From positions 1,652,501 through 1,716,500 of the forward strand of contig NZ_CP045422.1 of assembly GCF_014926585.1 (NCBI RefSeq): DNA of 64,000 nucleotides. The letters are read 5' to 3'. Positions within the stretch are counted from its first letter, which is position 1; every line of letters begins with the position of its first letter. Below are positions 39,283 to 48,603 of this stretch, piece by piece. The notes below the pieces were generated by a model that saw nothing but the letters and a program-made list of their open reading frames with translations, was not told where the DNA came from and did no database searches. Source of the DNA: Devosia beringensis (lineage in GTDB: Bacteria; Pseudomonadota; Alphaproteobacteria; Rhizobiales; Devosiaceae). Made by a program: the position numbers and the translations under genes.

Positions 39283-39744
39283 ATGTCTGCCAGCCGCGTC
39301 CTGATCCAACTGCGCTGGCTCGAGCATGGCCGTGGATTGGCGCTGCCGGCGCAGCAGACGGCGGGAGCGGCCGGGCTCGACCTGGCGGCGGCGCTGCCGG
39401 CCGACGGCACTATGGAGATCGCGCCGGGCGCCTATGGGATGATCCCCACCGGGCTGGCTCTGGCCCTGCCCGAAGGGTTCGAGGCACAGATCCGGCCGCG
39501 GTCGGGCCTGGCGGCAAAATACGGCGTGACCGTGCTCAATGCTCCCGGGACGGTGGATGCGGACTACCGGGGTGAGGTCAAGGTGCTGCTGATCAATCAC
39601 GGCACGGCGCCCTTCACGGTGCGGCGGGGCGATCGAATCGCGCAGATGGTGGTGGCACCGGTCAGCGCAGTGAGTTTAATCGAAGTGGAGGCACTGGATG
39701 GCACCGAACGGGGCGAGGGCGGGCATGGTTCGACGGGTCGCTAG
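39283..39744 (+). CDS. dut: dUTP diphosphatase
   Basis: A 153-residue trimeric dUTPase that hydrolyses dUTP to dUMP. The family motifs are visible in order: [11 protein letters not shown] (1), [13 protein letters not shown] (2), [20 protein letters not shown] (3), [11 protein letters not shown] (4), and a final glycine-rich [13 protein letters not shown] (5). The normal F of motif 5 (RGxxGFGSTG) is H here. The last 20 bases overlap the start of the DUF2259 gene. Confidence 0.97.
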   Translation: MSASRVLIQLRWLEHGRGLALPAQQTAGAAGLDLAAALPADGTMEIAPGAYGMIPTGLALALPEGFEAQIRPRSGLAAKYGVTVLNAPGTVDADYRGEVKVLLINHGTAPFTVRRGDRIAQMVVAPVSAVSLIEVEALDGTERGEGGHGSTGR

Positions 39745-40453
39745 CCTTTTTGGGCTGCTGGTCCTTCTCGTCCTGCCGGCAGTGCCGGCGCTGGCGGGCG
39801 ACCGGGCGCAGATCGACCTGATCGGCTTTTCCGAAGACGGCAGCTATTTTGCCTTCGAGGAATTCGGCGTGCAGGACGGATCGGGCTTTGCCTATGCCAG
39901 CGTCTATGTGGTCGATTTGGTCGATGACAGCTGGGTGGTTGGCACGCCCGTTCGTATGCTGGCCGAGGACGAGCTGGTAACGCTGGCCGAGATCCGCGCC
40001 GAGGCCAAGCTCAAGGCCGCCAATTACATCACCACGCTGGGCATTAGCGTGCCGGGTGAATTCGTCGCCCTGATCGGCGATGGCGCGCCCGACAATGACG
40101 GACAGGCGCTGACTTTCGGCGTGCCGGCCTTCGGGGTCGGCGCGGTCGAGGGCAGCCATAGCCTCGAGCTGAGCCGGTTCGACACCAGTTCGGCCACGCC
40201 TTGCCAGGAATGGTTCAGCTCGCCGCCGCGCGGCTACCAGCTCAGCCTTGTCGACGATGCCGGCACGCGCGTGGTGCATCGCGACGACAGCCTGCCGCGT
40301 TCGCGCGGCTGTCCCGTCGATTACCGGCTCTTTGGCGTGGTCCTGCCCTTTGCCGCCGAGCCCCTGCGCGACGCCGTGGCCATCATTTCGGTGTTCACCT
40401 TTGGTTTTGAAGGGCCGGATCGGCGCTTCATCGTGGTGCCGCTTGGCTTCTGA
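39725..40453 (+). CDS. DUF2259 secreted protein
   Basis: A 242-residue predicted periplasmic protein. The signal peptide ([20 protein letters not shown], cleavage near LAG) is followed by [21 protein letters not shown], the hallmark of DUF2259. A C-terminal [16 protein letters not shown] closes the domain. The ATG at 39725 has a GAGGGCGGG ribosome site and overlaps dut; an ATG at 39698 is possible. Function unknown. Its end overlaps the next gene by 11 bases. Confidence 0.82.
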   Translation: MVRRVASLFGLLVLLVLPAVPALAGDRAQIDLIGFSEDGSYFAFEEFGVQDGSGFAYASVYVVDLVDDSWVVGTPVRMLAEDELVTLAEIRAEAKLKAANYITTLGISVPGEFVALIGDGAPDNDGQALTFGVPAFGVGAVEGSHSLELSRFDTSSATPCQEWFSSPPRGYQLSLVDDAGTRVVHRDDSLPRSRGCPVDYRLFGVVLPFAAEPLRDAVAIISVFTFGFEGPDRRFIVVPLGF

Positions 40454-41165
40454 GCCCCTCTCCCCCGCCGAAACGCGGCGCTATGCGCGCCAGCTGGTGC
40501 TCAAGGGCTTCGGCGGCAGCGGCCAGCAGGCGCTCAAGGCGGCTCGGGTGCTGGTGGTGGGCGCGGGCGGGCTGGGCAGTCCGGTCATTGCCTATCTGGC
40601 CGGGGCCGGCGTGGGTCGGCTGGGTATTGCCGATCCGGACAGCGTCTCGCTGTCCAACCTGGCGCGGCAGGTGATCCATACCAACGCGGGCATCGGCCAG
40701 AGCAAGGCGGCCAGCGCCGGCCATTTCGCGCAGGCCCTCAACCCCGAAGTGCGGCTGGCGCTGCATGACGCGGCGGTGACCGCGGATAATGCGGCGCGGC
40801 TCATGGCCGATTATGACCTGGTCATCGATGGCACCGACAATCTGGTGACCCGCCGGGCCGTGGCGGCGGCAGCGGCCGGGCTGGGCCTGCCCCTGGTCTC
40901 GGGCGCGGTATCGATGTTTGACGGTCAGGTGACCGTCTTTGCCCCGGGCGGGCCGTCCTTCAGCGCTCTTTATCCCGACAGCGCCAGCGATGCCGACCTG
41001 CCCAGCTGCGAGGCCACCGGCATTGTCGGACCGCTTACCGGCGTCATTGGCACGCTGATGGCAATGGAAGCCATCAAGCTCATCACCGGCATTGGCGAGC
41101 CGCTGATCGGCAGGGTGCTGACCTATGACAGCCAGGGCGCCCGTTTTGCCGAATTCGCCTTCTAG
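40443..41165 (+). CDS. ThiF/MoeB/HesA-family adenylyltransferase
   Basis: A 240-residue E1-like enzyme that would adenylate the C-terminus of a ubiquitin-like sulfur carrier (MoaD or ThiS). The Rossmann motif is VLVVGAGGLGSPVIAYLAGAG; the catalytic aspartate lies in DGTDNLVTRRAV; the end reads RVLTYDSQGARFAEFAF. The Cys-x-x-Cys zinc pairs of many MoeB proteins are not seen, and the rhodanese domain is absent. No ATG is available; the TTG at 40443, inside the end of the DUF2259 gene, fits the family N-terminus (PLSPAETRRYARQLVL). The stop shares CTAG with the convergent kinase gene. moeB versus thiF cannot be decided. Confidence 0.85.
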   Translation: MASEPLSPAETRRYARQLVLKGFGGSGQQALKAARVLVVGAGGLGSPVIAYLAGAGVGRLGIADPDSVSLSNLARQVIHTNAGIGQSKAASAGHFAQALNPEVRLALHDAAVTADNAARLMADYDLVIDGTDNLVTRRAVAAAAAGLGLPLVSGAVSMFDGQVTVFAPGGPSFSALYPDSASDADLPSCEATGIVGPLTGVIGTLMAMEAIKLITGIGEPLIGRVLTYDSQGARFAEFAF

Positions 41166-42382
41166 CCGAGCAGGGCTGCGCCCGCATACGCCGGGACAGC
41201 CGGCGCGATCGGCATGCGAAAGGTGAAACAGGATTCCTGCGGAGTCGAGGTCACCGCCAGCGTGCCGCCATGTGCGCGGGCGATCTGGCTGGCGATATAG
41301 AGCCCGAGCCCCAGACCCTGCTGGCTTGGCCGCACCCGGGCGCGGAAGAAGGGCTTGAACAGATTGTCGAGCAGATGGGGCGGAATGGCGTCGCCGCCAT
41401 TGCACACCGACGCCTCGAGCTGGCCATCGACAATCCCCACCGTCACCGTAATGGGCTGGTCGGCGGCGCCATGGGTCAGGGCATTGCCCAAGAGGTTGGA
41501 GACCAGCTGCTCGATGCGCGTGCGGTCATAGGAGAGATGGCCGACCCGGCCGAGGCGGGCAATGATCTGCCTGTCAGGATGGGCCGAGCGCAGTTCTTCG
41601 ACGACCTGTTCGACCACCGCGTGCAGCGTCTCGTCGGTGGCGGTTTCGAGCTGGATGCCGCCGCCCAGCCGGCCGCGGGCCAGGTCGAGCATATTGTCGA
41701 CCAGCGTCCCCATGCGGCTGACGCTCTTGCGCATCAGGCCGACAATCTGGGCCGAGCGCTCGTCGAGTGGTGCCCTGAGCAGCTGGCGCGTCCCGGCCTC
41801 GATGGCGCTGAGGGGGTTGCGCAGGTCATGGCCGAGCACGGCGACGAACTGTTCGCGCAGGTCGGCGGTGAGGCGCTCCTCGGCCAGCTGCGCGCGGCTT
41901 TCGGTCAACGCGCGGTCGCTGTCGAGATGGTGGGCGATGAGTTCGGCGAACAGGCGGAGCATGCCGATGGTGACCGGGTTGTCCAGCTTGGCCGGGGCGC
42001 TGTCCATGGCGCAGAGCGTGCCGAAGAAGCTGCCGTCCGGCAGGATGATCGGCACCGATATGTAACTCTGCAACCCGTAGATGCGGGGGGTGTGATGGTC
42101 GGCATAGAGCGGGTCCTGGCTGACGTGATCGATGACCACCTCGCGATGATCCTGCCGCACCTGGTGGCACAAAGTGGTTTCGACCTTGAGTTCGTCGCCC
42201 GGCTTGAGCCCGAAATCGACATTGTCGAGCACCTGGCAGGTCACCCAGCGGTCCTCGGTCACCCGCGCCACCGCGGCAAAACCAACCCCTGTCGCCTCAC
42301 AGACAACATTGAGGATGGACGGGATGGCGGTAATGCGCTGAACCGCATCAATATCGGCCTGAAAGTCGTGGACGTCGGTCAT
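41162..42382 (-). CDS. Soluble GAF-domain sensor histidine kinase
   Basis: A 406-residue kinase without membrane helices. Residues ~10-155 form a GAF domain (ending GTLCAMDSAPAKLDNPV), then a short coiled linker and HisKA with the phospho-acceptor His185 in FVAVLGHDLRNPLSAI. The HATPase has NLLGNALTHG and GLGLGLYIASQIARAHGG. The GAF type resembles those sensing small ligands or light in cytoplasm; no chromophore cysteine can be assigned. The ATG at 42382 has GAAAG upstream; ATG 42403 is an alternative. No response regulator is adjacent. It lies downstream of fabB on the same strand, 155 bp away. Confidence 0.88.
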   Translation of the reverse strand: MTDVHDFQADIDAVQRITAIPSILNVVCEATGVGFAAVARVTEDRWVTCQVLDNVDFGLKPGDELKVETTLCHQVRQDHREVVIDHVSQDPLYADHHTPRIYGLQSYISVPIILPDGSFFGTLCAMDSAPAKLDNPVTIGMLRLFAELIAHHLDSDRALTESRAQLAEERLTADLREQFVAVLGHDLRNPLSAIEAGTRQLLRAPLDERSAQIVGLMRKSVSRMGTLVDNMLDLARGRLGGGIQLETATDETLHAVVEQVVEELRSAHPDRQIIARLGRVGHLSYDRTRIEQLVSNLLGNALTHGAADQPITVTVGIVDGQLEASVCNGGDAIPPHLLDNLFKPFFRARVRPSQQGLGLGLYIASQIARAHGGTLAVTSTPQESCFTFRMPIAPAVPAYAGAALLG

Positions 42383-42537
42383 GAACTCTTTCGTCAGTTC
42401 CATGCTGTCAGTCGACAGCGATCGGCGCCCCCGCCGACTGCATTGTCGGTGTGGTGACAGCAAGAATCAATGGTTGAATTGCGGCTGGCTCGGCGCCGGC
42501 CGAATCAGCGGCCCCGGCGGGCCGTCAGCAGCAGGGA

Positions 42538-43764
42538 TCAGGCGTCGGGGTGCTTGAAGACCAGAGCCGCATTGGTGCCGCCAAAGCCGAAGGAATTGGA
42601 CAGCACCACACCCAGATCGACGTCGTCGCGCCGCTGCTGAATGATGGGCATGTCGGCAAAGGCGGGATCGAGATTGTCGATATTGGCGCTGGCTGCGATG
42701 AAGCGGTGCTTCATCATCAGGATCGAATAGATCGATTCGTGCACGCCGGTGGCGCCCTGGCTGTGGCCGGTCAGCGATTTGGTGGCCGAGATGGGCGGGC
42801 ACTTGCCGGCATCGCCGAAGACGGACCGGATGGCCTCGATCTCCTTGAGATCGCCGACCGGGGTCGAGGTGGCGTGCGGGTTGATGTAGTCGACCTTGGG
42901 GCCGACATTTTTCAGCGCCATCTGCATGCAGCGCGCCGCGCCCTCGCCGGAAGGGGCCACCATGTCGAGGCCATCGGACGTGGCGCCATAGCCGACCAGT
43001 TCCGCCCAGATGCGCGCGCCGCGCGCCTTGGCGTGTTCATATTCCTCGAGCACCAGCACGCCGGCGCCGCCGGAAATGACAAAGCCGTCGCGATCGGCGT
43101 CGTAGCAGCGCGAGGCCCTGGCGGGCGTGTCGTTATAGTTCGAACTCATGGCGCCCATGGCATCGAACAGATTGGACAGCGTCCAGTCGAGATCCTCGTG
43201 GCCGCCGGCAAAAACGATGTCCTGCTTGCCCAGCATGATCTGTTCCATGCCATTGCCGATGCAATGCTTGGACGTCGCGCAGGCCGCGGTGATGGTATAG
43301 TTGACGCCCTTGATGCCAAAGGCGGTCGCCAGCGTGGCCGAGGCCGTCGAGCCCATGGCCTTGGGCACGGCCAGCGGCCCGATGCGCTTGGGGCTGGAAT
43401 TCTTGCGGGTAATGTCGGCCGCCTCGACAATGGTGCGGGTGGAGGCGCCGCCCGAACCCATGACAATGCCGGTCATGGGATTGGAAATGTCGCTCTCCTC
43501 GAGCCCGGCATCGGCAATGGCCTGCTGCATGGCCAGGTAGTTCCAGGCCGCGCCCTTGCCCATGAAGCGGGTGACGCGGCGGTCGAGCAGTTCGAACGGG
43601 TCGAGCCGCGGGTCGCCCTTGACCTGGCTGCGAAAGCCCAGTTCGGCATAGTCCTCGGCAAACACGATGCCTGGCGTCGCTGTGCGCAGGCTATGCGTGA
43701 CCTCGTCGAGCGAATTGCCGATCGAGGAAATGATACCCATGCCGGTGACGACAACTCGTCTCAT
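42538..43764 (-). CDS. fabB: Beta-ketoacyl-ACP synthase I
   Basis: A 408-residue KAS I that elongates cis-unsaturated acyl-ACP in type II fatty acid synthesis. The catalytic triad is Cys162 ([10 protein letters not shown]), His297 ([11 protein letters not shown]) and His334 ([10 protein letters not shown]), with Lys329. The end motif is [14 protein letters not shown]. It is encoded 79 bp downstream of fabA on the same strand, and the pair supplies the FabA/FabB route to unsaturated fatty acids. A fabI gene often completes this cluster in rhizobia but is absent here. Confidence 0.97.
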   Translation of the reverse strand: MRRVVVTGMGIISSIGNSLDEVTHSLRTATPGIVFAEDYAELGFRSQVKGDPRLDPFELLDRRVTRFMGKGAAWNYLAMQQAIADAGLEESDISNPMTGIVMGSGGASTRTIVEAADITRKNSSPKRIGPLAVPKAMGSTASATLATAFGIKGVNYTITAACATSKHCIGNGMEQIMLGKQDIVFAGGHEDLDWTLSNLFDAMGAMSSNYNDTPARASRCYDADRDGFVISGGAGVLVLEEYEHAKARGARIWAELVGYGATSDGLDMVAPSGEGAARCMQMALKNVGPKVDYINPHATSTPVGDLKEIEAIRSVFGDAGKCPPISATKSLTGHSQGATGVHESIYSILMMKHRFIAASANIDNLDPAFADMPIIQQRRDDVDLGVVLSNSFGFGGTNAALVFKHPDA

Positions 43765-43843
43765 CTTGGCCTCGTTTAGTTTCGGTCTGACGCCCTTATG
43801 GCCGGGCGGTTCTCGTTGATTGAAGCGTCGCTTTTAAGGCGCG

Positions 43844-44374
43844 TCAGGCGCTCTGCTGCGCCTGCATCTGTACGTCGGTAAACAGGCCGACGCGCAAATC
43901 CTTGGCCTCGTAGATCACCTTGCCATCGGCCTTGACCCAGCCATCGGCGATGCCCAGGGTCAGGCGGCCCTTCATGACGCGCTTGAGGTCGATACCGTAT
44001 TCGACCAGTTTTACGTCATCGGTTACCTGGCCGGTGAACTTTATTTCGCCCGCCAAAGCGCGGCCACGGCCGGGCTGGCCGATCCAGCTGAGGAAGAAGC
44101 CGGTCATCTGCCAGATCGCGTCGAGGCCCAGGCAGCCGGGCATGACGGGATCGCCGATGAAATGGCACTTGAAGAACCAGAGATCGGGATTGACGTCGAG
44201 CTCGGCGCGCACCTGGCCCTTGCCATAGGCGCCGCCATCCTCTGAAATGGAGGTGATGCGGTCAAACATCAGCATGGGTGGGGCTGGCAGGCGCGCGTCG
44301 CCCTGGCCCGGCAATTCGCCGCGGCCATGCGCCAACAGCTCCTGATACCCAAATGCGCTCTGCCGATCGGCCAT
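43844..44374 (-). CDS. fabA: 3-hydroxydecanoyl-ACP dehydratase/isomerase
   Basis: A 176-residue hot-dog enzyme that dehydrates 3-hydroxydecanoyl-ACP and isomerises trans-2 to cis-3-decenoyl-ACP. Catalytic His71 ([17 protein letters not shown]) and Asp85 ([10 protein letters not shown]) are in place. The N-terminus has [13 protein letters not shown]. It is upstream of fabB and divergent from irr across 174 bp, the order typical of Rhizobiales. Confidence 0.97.
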   Translation of the reverse strand: MADRQSAFGYQELLAHGRGELPGQGDARLPAPPMLMFDRITSISEDGGAYGKGQVRAELDVNPDLWFFKCHFIGDPVMPGCLGLDAIWQMTGFFLSWIGQPGRGRALAGEIKFTGQVTDDVKLVEYGIDLKRVMKGRLTLGIADGWVKADGKVIYEAKDLRVGLFTDVQMQAQQSA

Positions 44375-44548
44375 GCGTCCAACCCCGTTAACCGTGTGTT
44401 TGTCTCGTATAGGGGCGCGTGGGGAGGGTCAAGTCAACGCGGGCGCGCGCGGGCCTGACCTGCGACGGCACGGCGCCTTGTGTGGCGCGGGCGTGACGGT
44501 TATAAGAACCCCAGTATCTTCCGGCCCTTCAGAGCGCTCAAGGACCCT

Positions 44549-44995
44549 ATGACTGATCGTACCCAGACCGCCCGGTCGCTGCCCTCGCGCAAACCGTGTC
44601 TCACCGCCGTGCTGCGCATGGCCGGTCTCCGTCCGACGCGGCAGCGCGTGGCGCTGGCCGAACTGCTGTTCGGCGGCCCGCACCGCCATGTCAGTGCCGA
44701 ACAATTGCATGGCGAAGCCGATGCTGCGCGGGTCAATGTGTCGCTGGCCACCATCTATAATACGCTGCACCAGTTCCACGAAGCGGGCCTGCTGCGCGAA
44801 GTGGCCGTGGATGCGGCGCGCTCCTATTTCGACACCGACACCTCCGATCACCATCACTTCTACGTCGAAGACGAGCAGCGGATGATCGACATTCCGGCCA
44901 GTTCGGTTGCCTTCACCAAGCTGCCCGAGCCCCCCAAGGGCATGGAAGTCAGCCATGTCGATGTGGTGATCCGGGTGCGCAAGGCGCAGGGCTGA
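44549..44995 (+). CDS. irr: Iron response regulator Irr (Fur family)
   Basis: A 148-residue Fur-family regulator. The winged helix is RMAGLRPTRQRVALAELLF, then NVSLATIYNTLHQFHEAGLL; the heme/metal-binding histidine cluster is SDHHHFYVEDE. The N-terminal heme regulatory motif (GCPWHD) of Bradyrhizobium Irr is missing, as in many other rhizobial Irr proteins. Irr represses heme synthesis and activates iron uptake when iron is scarce. The ATG at 44549 has AGGA five bases upstream. Confidence 0.95.
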   Translation: MTDRTQTARSLPSRKPCLTAVLRMAGLRPTRQRVALAELLFGGPHRHVSAEQLHGEADAARVNVSLATIYNTLHQFHEAGLLREVAVDAARSYFDTDTSDHHHFYVEDEQRMIDIPASSVAFTKLPEPPKGMEVSHVDVVIRVRKAQG

Positions 44996-45136
44996 GCGCA
45001 ATCGGCGTCGGCCCGCCATAAGCAGCAAATGGCCGCTGTCCAGCCCCCGCAAGGACGAAATTGCCGCCAGGCGGCGGTGACAGGGGGCGCGTGATCACCC
45101 ATATTGCGCGTCCTGCAACAGCAAAACGGGTGGCCA

Positions 45137-46006
45137 ATGAGCCAAAAGGTCAATCTCAACGGCTATTTCGAGCGAATCGGCTTTGCCGGTTCAATTGCCC
45201 CGAGCCTGGCGACCCTGGAACAGCTGCACGCCCTGCATCCAGCCGCCATTGCCTTTGAAAACCTCAACCCGCTGCTGGGCCTGCCGGTCAAACTGGACCT
45301 GGGGAGCCTGCAGGCCAAGCTGCTGACCGAGCGGCGCGGCGGCTATTGCTACGAACACAACCTGCTGCTGATGGCGATGCTCCAAGAGCTCGACTTCTCC
45401 GTGCGCGGCCTGGCGGCGCGCGTGCTGTGGAACAATCCGGGCAATGTCGACGGCCCGGCCCATCACATGCTGCTGGCCGTCGAGATCAACAGCGCCACCT
45501 ATATTGCCGATGTCGGCTTTGGCGGGCTGACGCTGACCGGCCCGCTGCGGCTCAAGGCCGATGCCGAGCAGACCACGCCGCATGGCAGCTTCCGGCTGAC
45601 CGGCGGCGATCCGGTCTGGCAGCTCGAGGCCAAGATGGGCGAGGACTGGGCGCCGCTCTATGCCTTTGACCTGACCGAAAAGACGGCGGCCGATTACGAG
45701 GCCTCCAACAGCTTCCTCTCGACCGACCCCACCTCCCCCTTCCGCAACCAGCTGCGCGTCGCCCTGGCCCCTTCCGGCAAGCGCCTGGCTCTCAAGGACA
45801 ACCACTTCACCACCTATGGCGAAGATGGCCAGGCCGAGAGCCGGGACCTCACCAGCGTGGCCGAAATGCGCGACGTGCTGACAACCAGCTTCGGCATTAC
45901 CCTGCCGGCCGACGCGGCGCTCGACGCCAAGCTCGGCGAGATCCTGCTGGCGGCCGGCATCGTGCCGCCCGAGCCCGAGATCGCGCCCGAGGCAACGGCG
46001 GACTAG
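45137..46006 (+). CDS. Arylamine N-acetyltransferase
   Basis: A 289-residue cytosolic enzyme that transfers acetyl from acetyl-CoA to arylamines or hydrazines. The catalytic triad is Cys71 (RRGGYCYEHN), His110 (GPAHHMLLAV) and Asp125 (IADVGFGG). The N-terminus reads NLNGYFERIGFAG and the lid region FENLNPLLGLPV. The ATG at 45137 is in the GGTGGCCAATG context; an earlier GTG would add 11 unrelated residues. It is the first of four closely spaced plus-strand genes. The physiological substrate is not shown. Confidence 0.95.
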   Translation: MSQKVNLNGYFERIGFAGSIAPSLATLEQLHALHPAAIAFENLNPLLGLPVKLDLGSLQAKLLTERRGGYCYEHNLLLMAMLQELDFSVRGLAARVLWNNPGNVDGPAHHMLLAVEINSATYIADVGFGGLTLTGPLRLKADAEQTTPHGSFRLTGGDPVWQLEAKMGEDWAPLYAFDLTEKTAADYEASNSFLSTDPTSPFRNQLRVALAPSGKRLALKDNHFTTYGEDGQAESRDLTSVAEMRDVLTTSFGITLPADAALDAKLGEILLAAGIVPPEPEIAPEATAD

Positions 46007-46008
46007 CC

Positions 46009-46611
46009 ATGGCGCCGGTAAAGGTCGACCCGGACAAGGTCCGCGAATTTGCCGACAGGGACGCGTTCTACCATTGGCTGGGCCAGCATCACGACCAGGC
46101 AGACGAGATCTGGATCCGCATCTTCAAGAAGGCCAGCGGCACCCCGACCATCACGGCCACCGAGGCGATCGACGTGGTGCTATGCTGGGGCTGGATCGAC
46201 GCCATCCGCAAGAGCTGGGACGAGGTCTCGTTCGTGCAGCGCTATACACGGCGCGGCAGCAAGAGCAGCTGGAGCCAGATCAATCGCGACAATGTCGCCC
46301 GGCTGATCGACGAAGGCCACATGACCGACCATGGTCTGCGACATGTCGAGACTGCCAAGGCGGACGGACGCTGGGACGCAGCCTATGCCACCACCATGGA
46401 ACCGCCCGAGGACCTGATGGCGGCCATAACGGCCCGGCCGGCGGCGCTTGAATTCTACCGCACCCTGACCGCGCAGAACCGCTTCGCGCTGATCTTCCGC
46501 ACCATCGCGCTCAAGACGCCGGCGGCGCGGGCGCGCAAGATCGCCGGCTTCGTCGCCATGCTCGAGCGCGGCGAGACCATCTATCCGCAAGGCAAGGGAA
46601 AGACGACATGA
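46009..46611 (+). CDS. YdeI/OmpD-associated family protein
   Basis: A 200-residue cytoplasmic protein of the YdeI (bacteriocin-protection-like) family. Signatures are EIWIRIFKKASGTPTI, TEAIDVVLCWGWIDAIRKSWDE and YTRRGSKSSWSQINRDNV. It starts two bases after the acetyltransferase stop and overlaps the DUF1697 ATG (ATGA), so translation is coupled. The molecular function of the family is unclear. Confidence 0.9.
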   Translation: MAPVKVDPDKVREFADRDAFYHWLGQHHDQADEIWIRIFKKASGTPTITATEAIDVVLCWGWIDAIRKSWDEVSFVQRYTRRGSKSSWSQINRDNVARLIDEGHMTDHGLRHVETAKADGRWDAAYATTMEPPEDLMAAITARPAALEFYRTLTAQNRFALIFRTIALKTPAARARKIAGFVAMLERGETIYPQGKGKTT

Positions 46612-47150
46612 GCGCGCTGTGGTTCGCCTTTCTGCGCGGCATCAATCTGGGCAAGCGGCAGGTCAAGATGGCCGAGCTGCGGACGTGCCTCGAGGCGGCC
46701 GGCTTTGCCGATGTGAAAACCGTGGTGGCCAGCGGCAATGTGCGCCTGCGCGCCGAGGGCACTGCCTCGGCCATCAAGGACAAGCTCGAGGCCGCCATCG
46801 CGGCGCAATTCGGCTTTGACGTGGGCGTCGTACTGCGCTCGGAGACGGAGTTGACGGCCATGCTCGCGCAGCACCCCTTCGGCCGGCTCGACCCCGAGGC
46901 CGACCTCACCCGCCATGTGCTGATGTTCGACCGGGCCCTGCCCCCGGGCATCACGCTGGCCGACCAGCCCGGCCACACCGAAATTGTCCGCATCGACGCG
47001 CGCGACATCTATATTGCCGGTTACCGCCAGGCCAATGGCCGCTATACCGAAGGCGTCGAGGACGTGCTCAAGCCGCTTTATGCCCAGTTGGGCAAGGGTG
47101 GGCTCGACACCATGCGCAACTGGAACACGATGGAAAAGATGCTGGCATGA
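46608..47150 (+). CDS. DUF1697 protein
   Basis: A 180-residue protein of the DUF1697 family: WFAFLRGINLGKRQVKMAEL, then VVASGNVRLRAEG and the tail GLDTMRNWNTMEKMLA. The family has a ferredoxin-like alpha/beta fold and no settled function. Overlaps of four bases with the genes on each side put it firmly in the operon. Confidence 0.92.
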   Translation: MSALWFAFLRGINLGKRQVKMAELRTCLEAAGFADVKTVVASGNVRLRAEGTASAIKDKLEAAIAAQFGFDVGVVLRSETELTAMLAQHPFGRLDPEADLTRHVLMFDRALPPGITLADQPGHTEIVRIDARDIYIAGYRQANGRYTEGVEDVLKPLYAQLGKGGLDTMRNWNTMEKMLA

Positions 47151-48040
47151 TCACGGTTTTCGGCTCCACCAATCTCGACCAGATCGGCACCGTGCCGCGC
47201 CTGCCCTTGCCGGGCGAAACGGTGGCCGGTGGGGTCTTCTCCATGGCCGCAGGTGGCAAGGGCGCCAACCAGGCGCTCGCGGCCCGCCGCGCCGGGGCCT
47301 GCGTGCGCCATGTCTCGGCCGTCGGGCAGGACGCCTTTGCCCAGCCGGCTTTGGCCCTGCTGGCCAAAGCGGGTGTCGATCTGGGCGCCATGCGCCACAC
47401 GGAAGGCGCCACCGGCATTGCCATGATCTTTGTCGATGCGGCGGGCGAAAATGTCATCGCCGTGCTGCCGGGCGCCAATGGCGCCATCACCCCCGATGAT
47501 GCCGAGACGGCCATGGCCGGGCTGGGCAGCCAGGACCTGCTGCTGGTGCAGCAGGAAATCCCCCAGGCCGCCACGCGGCGGGCGCTGGAACTGGCCCGGG
47601 CGCAGGGCGTCACCAGCCTGCTCAACACGGCCCCTTTCCTCGCCGATACGGCGGACCTTGCCCCGCTGGCCAGTATTGTCGTGGCCAATGAAACCGAATT
47701 CGCCCTGCTCAGCGGGCGACCCGAAAGCGAACTGGACGCCGCCATGGCCGACTGGGCGGCCAAGCACGACCAGATCCTCATCGTTACCCTGGGCGGCGCC
47801 GGGGTGAAGGCCATTGCCCATGGCCAGACGCTGACCATCCCGGCTTTGCCGATCAAGCCGATCGATACCGTGGGCGCCGGCGATACCTTCGTGGGCTATC
47901 TCGCCGCCGGGCTCGATGCCGGCCTCGACCTCGAAACGGCCCTGCGCCGCGCCGCCGCAGCGGGGAGCCTGGCCTGCCTCAAGCCTGGCGCCCAGCCGGC
48001 GATCCCCATGGCCGAAGAGGTGGATGCGGCGCTGAAATAG
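47147..48040 (+). CDS. PfkB-family sugar kinase, probable ribokinase
   Basis: A 297-residue kinase of the PfkB superfamily. The ribokinase-type N-terminal motif is SMAAGGKGANQALAARRAG and the second signature, with the catalytic Asp, is DTVGAGDTFVGYLAAGL. It would phosphorylate ribose or a related sugar with ATP. There is no rbs transporter or lacI-type regulator near, so the substrate is left open. It overlaps DUF1697 by four bases and ends the four-gene cluster. Confidence 0.9.
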   Translation: MITVFGSTNLDQIGTVPRLPLPGETVAGGVFSMAAGGKGANQALAARRAGACVRHVSAVGQDAFAQPALALLAKAGVDLGAMRHTEGATGIAMIFVDAAGENVIAVLPGANGAITPDDAETAMAGLGSQDLLLVQQEIPQAATRRALELARAQGVTSLLNTAPFLADTADLAPLASIVVANETEFALLSGRPESELDAAMADWAAKHDQILIVTLGGAGVKAIAHGQTLTIPALPIKPIDTVGAGDTFVGYLAAGLDAGLDLETALRRAAAAGSLACLKPGAQPAIPMAEEVDAALK

Positions 48041-48077
48041 CCGCTGCATGGCGCCTCTCGCAACGCCGTCGACGTGG

Positions 48078-48603
48078 CTACAGCCGACGCAATCCGGACT
48101 GGGCGAGATGGGTCAACAGGTCATCTGCCTCCTCGGCGGTCAAGGCATGGCGCGGCAGCATCTGGAACAGAACCGGCGACTGAAAGAGCAGGATGATGGT
48201 CTCGTCGGCCGCCCAGCCGTAATAGTCGTTCCAGGCGGTCGTGCCCGATATGGCCTTGGTCGAGGCCGAATAGGTCGCGCTGTCCCATGAGGCGGTGACA
48301 GGATGCTGCATGGTCTTTTGCTGACCCATATATCCGGCGTGCCTGCCGAGGGAACCGGACAAAATAGGTAAAAAGGGACAAGCAGACGAGTGCTATCAAG
48401 CCACCTGTCACGCCAATGGTCAGTGACGGATTGATGCCGGACAGTGCCATAGCCAGCAGGATGGCGGCCACTATCCCCACTCCAAAAAGCTTTGGAGCAG
48501 GGTTTCTCGCCCAGTAGCGACGCGTATGCAACTTCAAGGCGTTGGCATAGTCCTGGGCGGTGATCGTAAACGACACCAAGGAGCTTGAGCGGTTACTAGT
48601 CAT
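48078..48603 (-). pseudogene. YcxB-like membrane protein gene with a frameshift
   Basis: Two overlapping minus-strand frames together make one YcxB-type protein. The first (from ATG 48603) gives VSFTITAQDYANALKLHTRR, two membrane helices and FPRQARRIYG. The second continues QQKTMQHPVTASWDSATYS, then TTAWNDYYGWAADETIILLF, QSPVLFQMLPRHALTAEEAD and stops at 48078. The break is at a GGG run (CCC at 48325-48327 on the plus strand): one G fewer would join IYG directly to QQKT. It may be a true mutation or a sequence error. Function of the family is unknown. Confidence 0.75.

Noticed and set aside
48078-48603. Programmed frameshifting in the YcxB-like gene.
   Set aside because: The GGG run is too short for a slippery site and there is no nearby structure; a mutation or sequence error is simpler.
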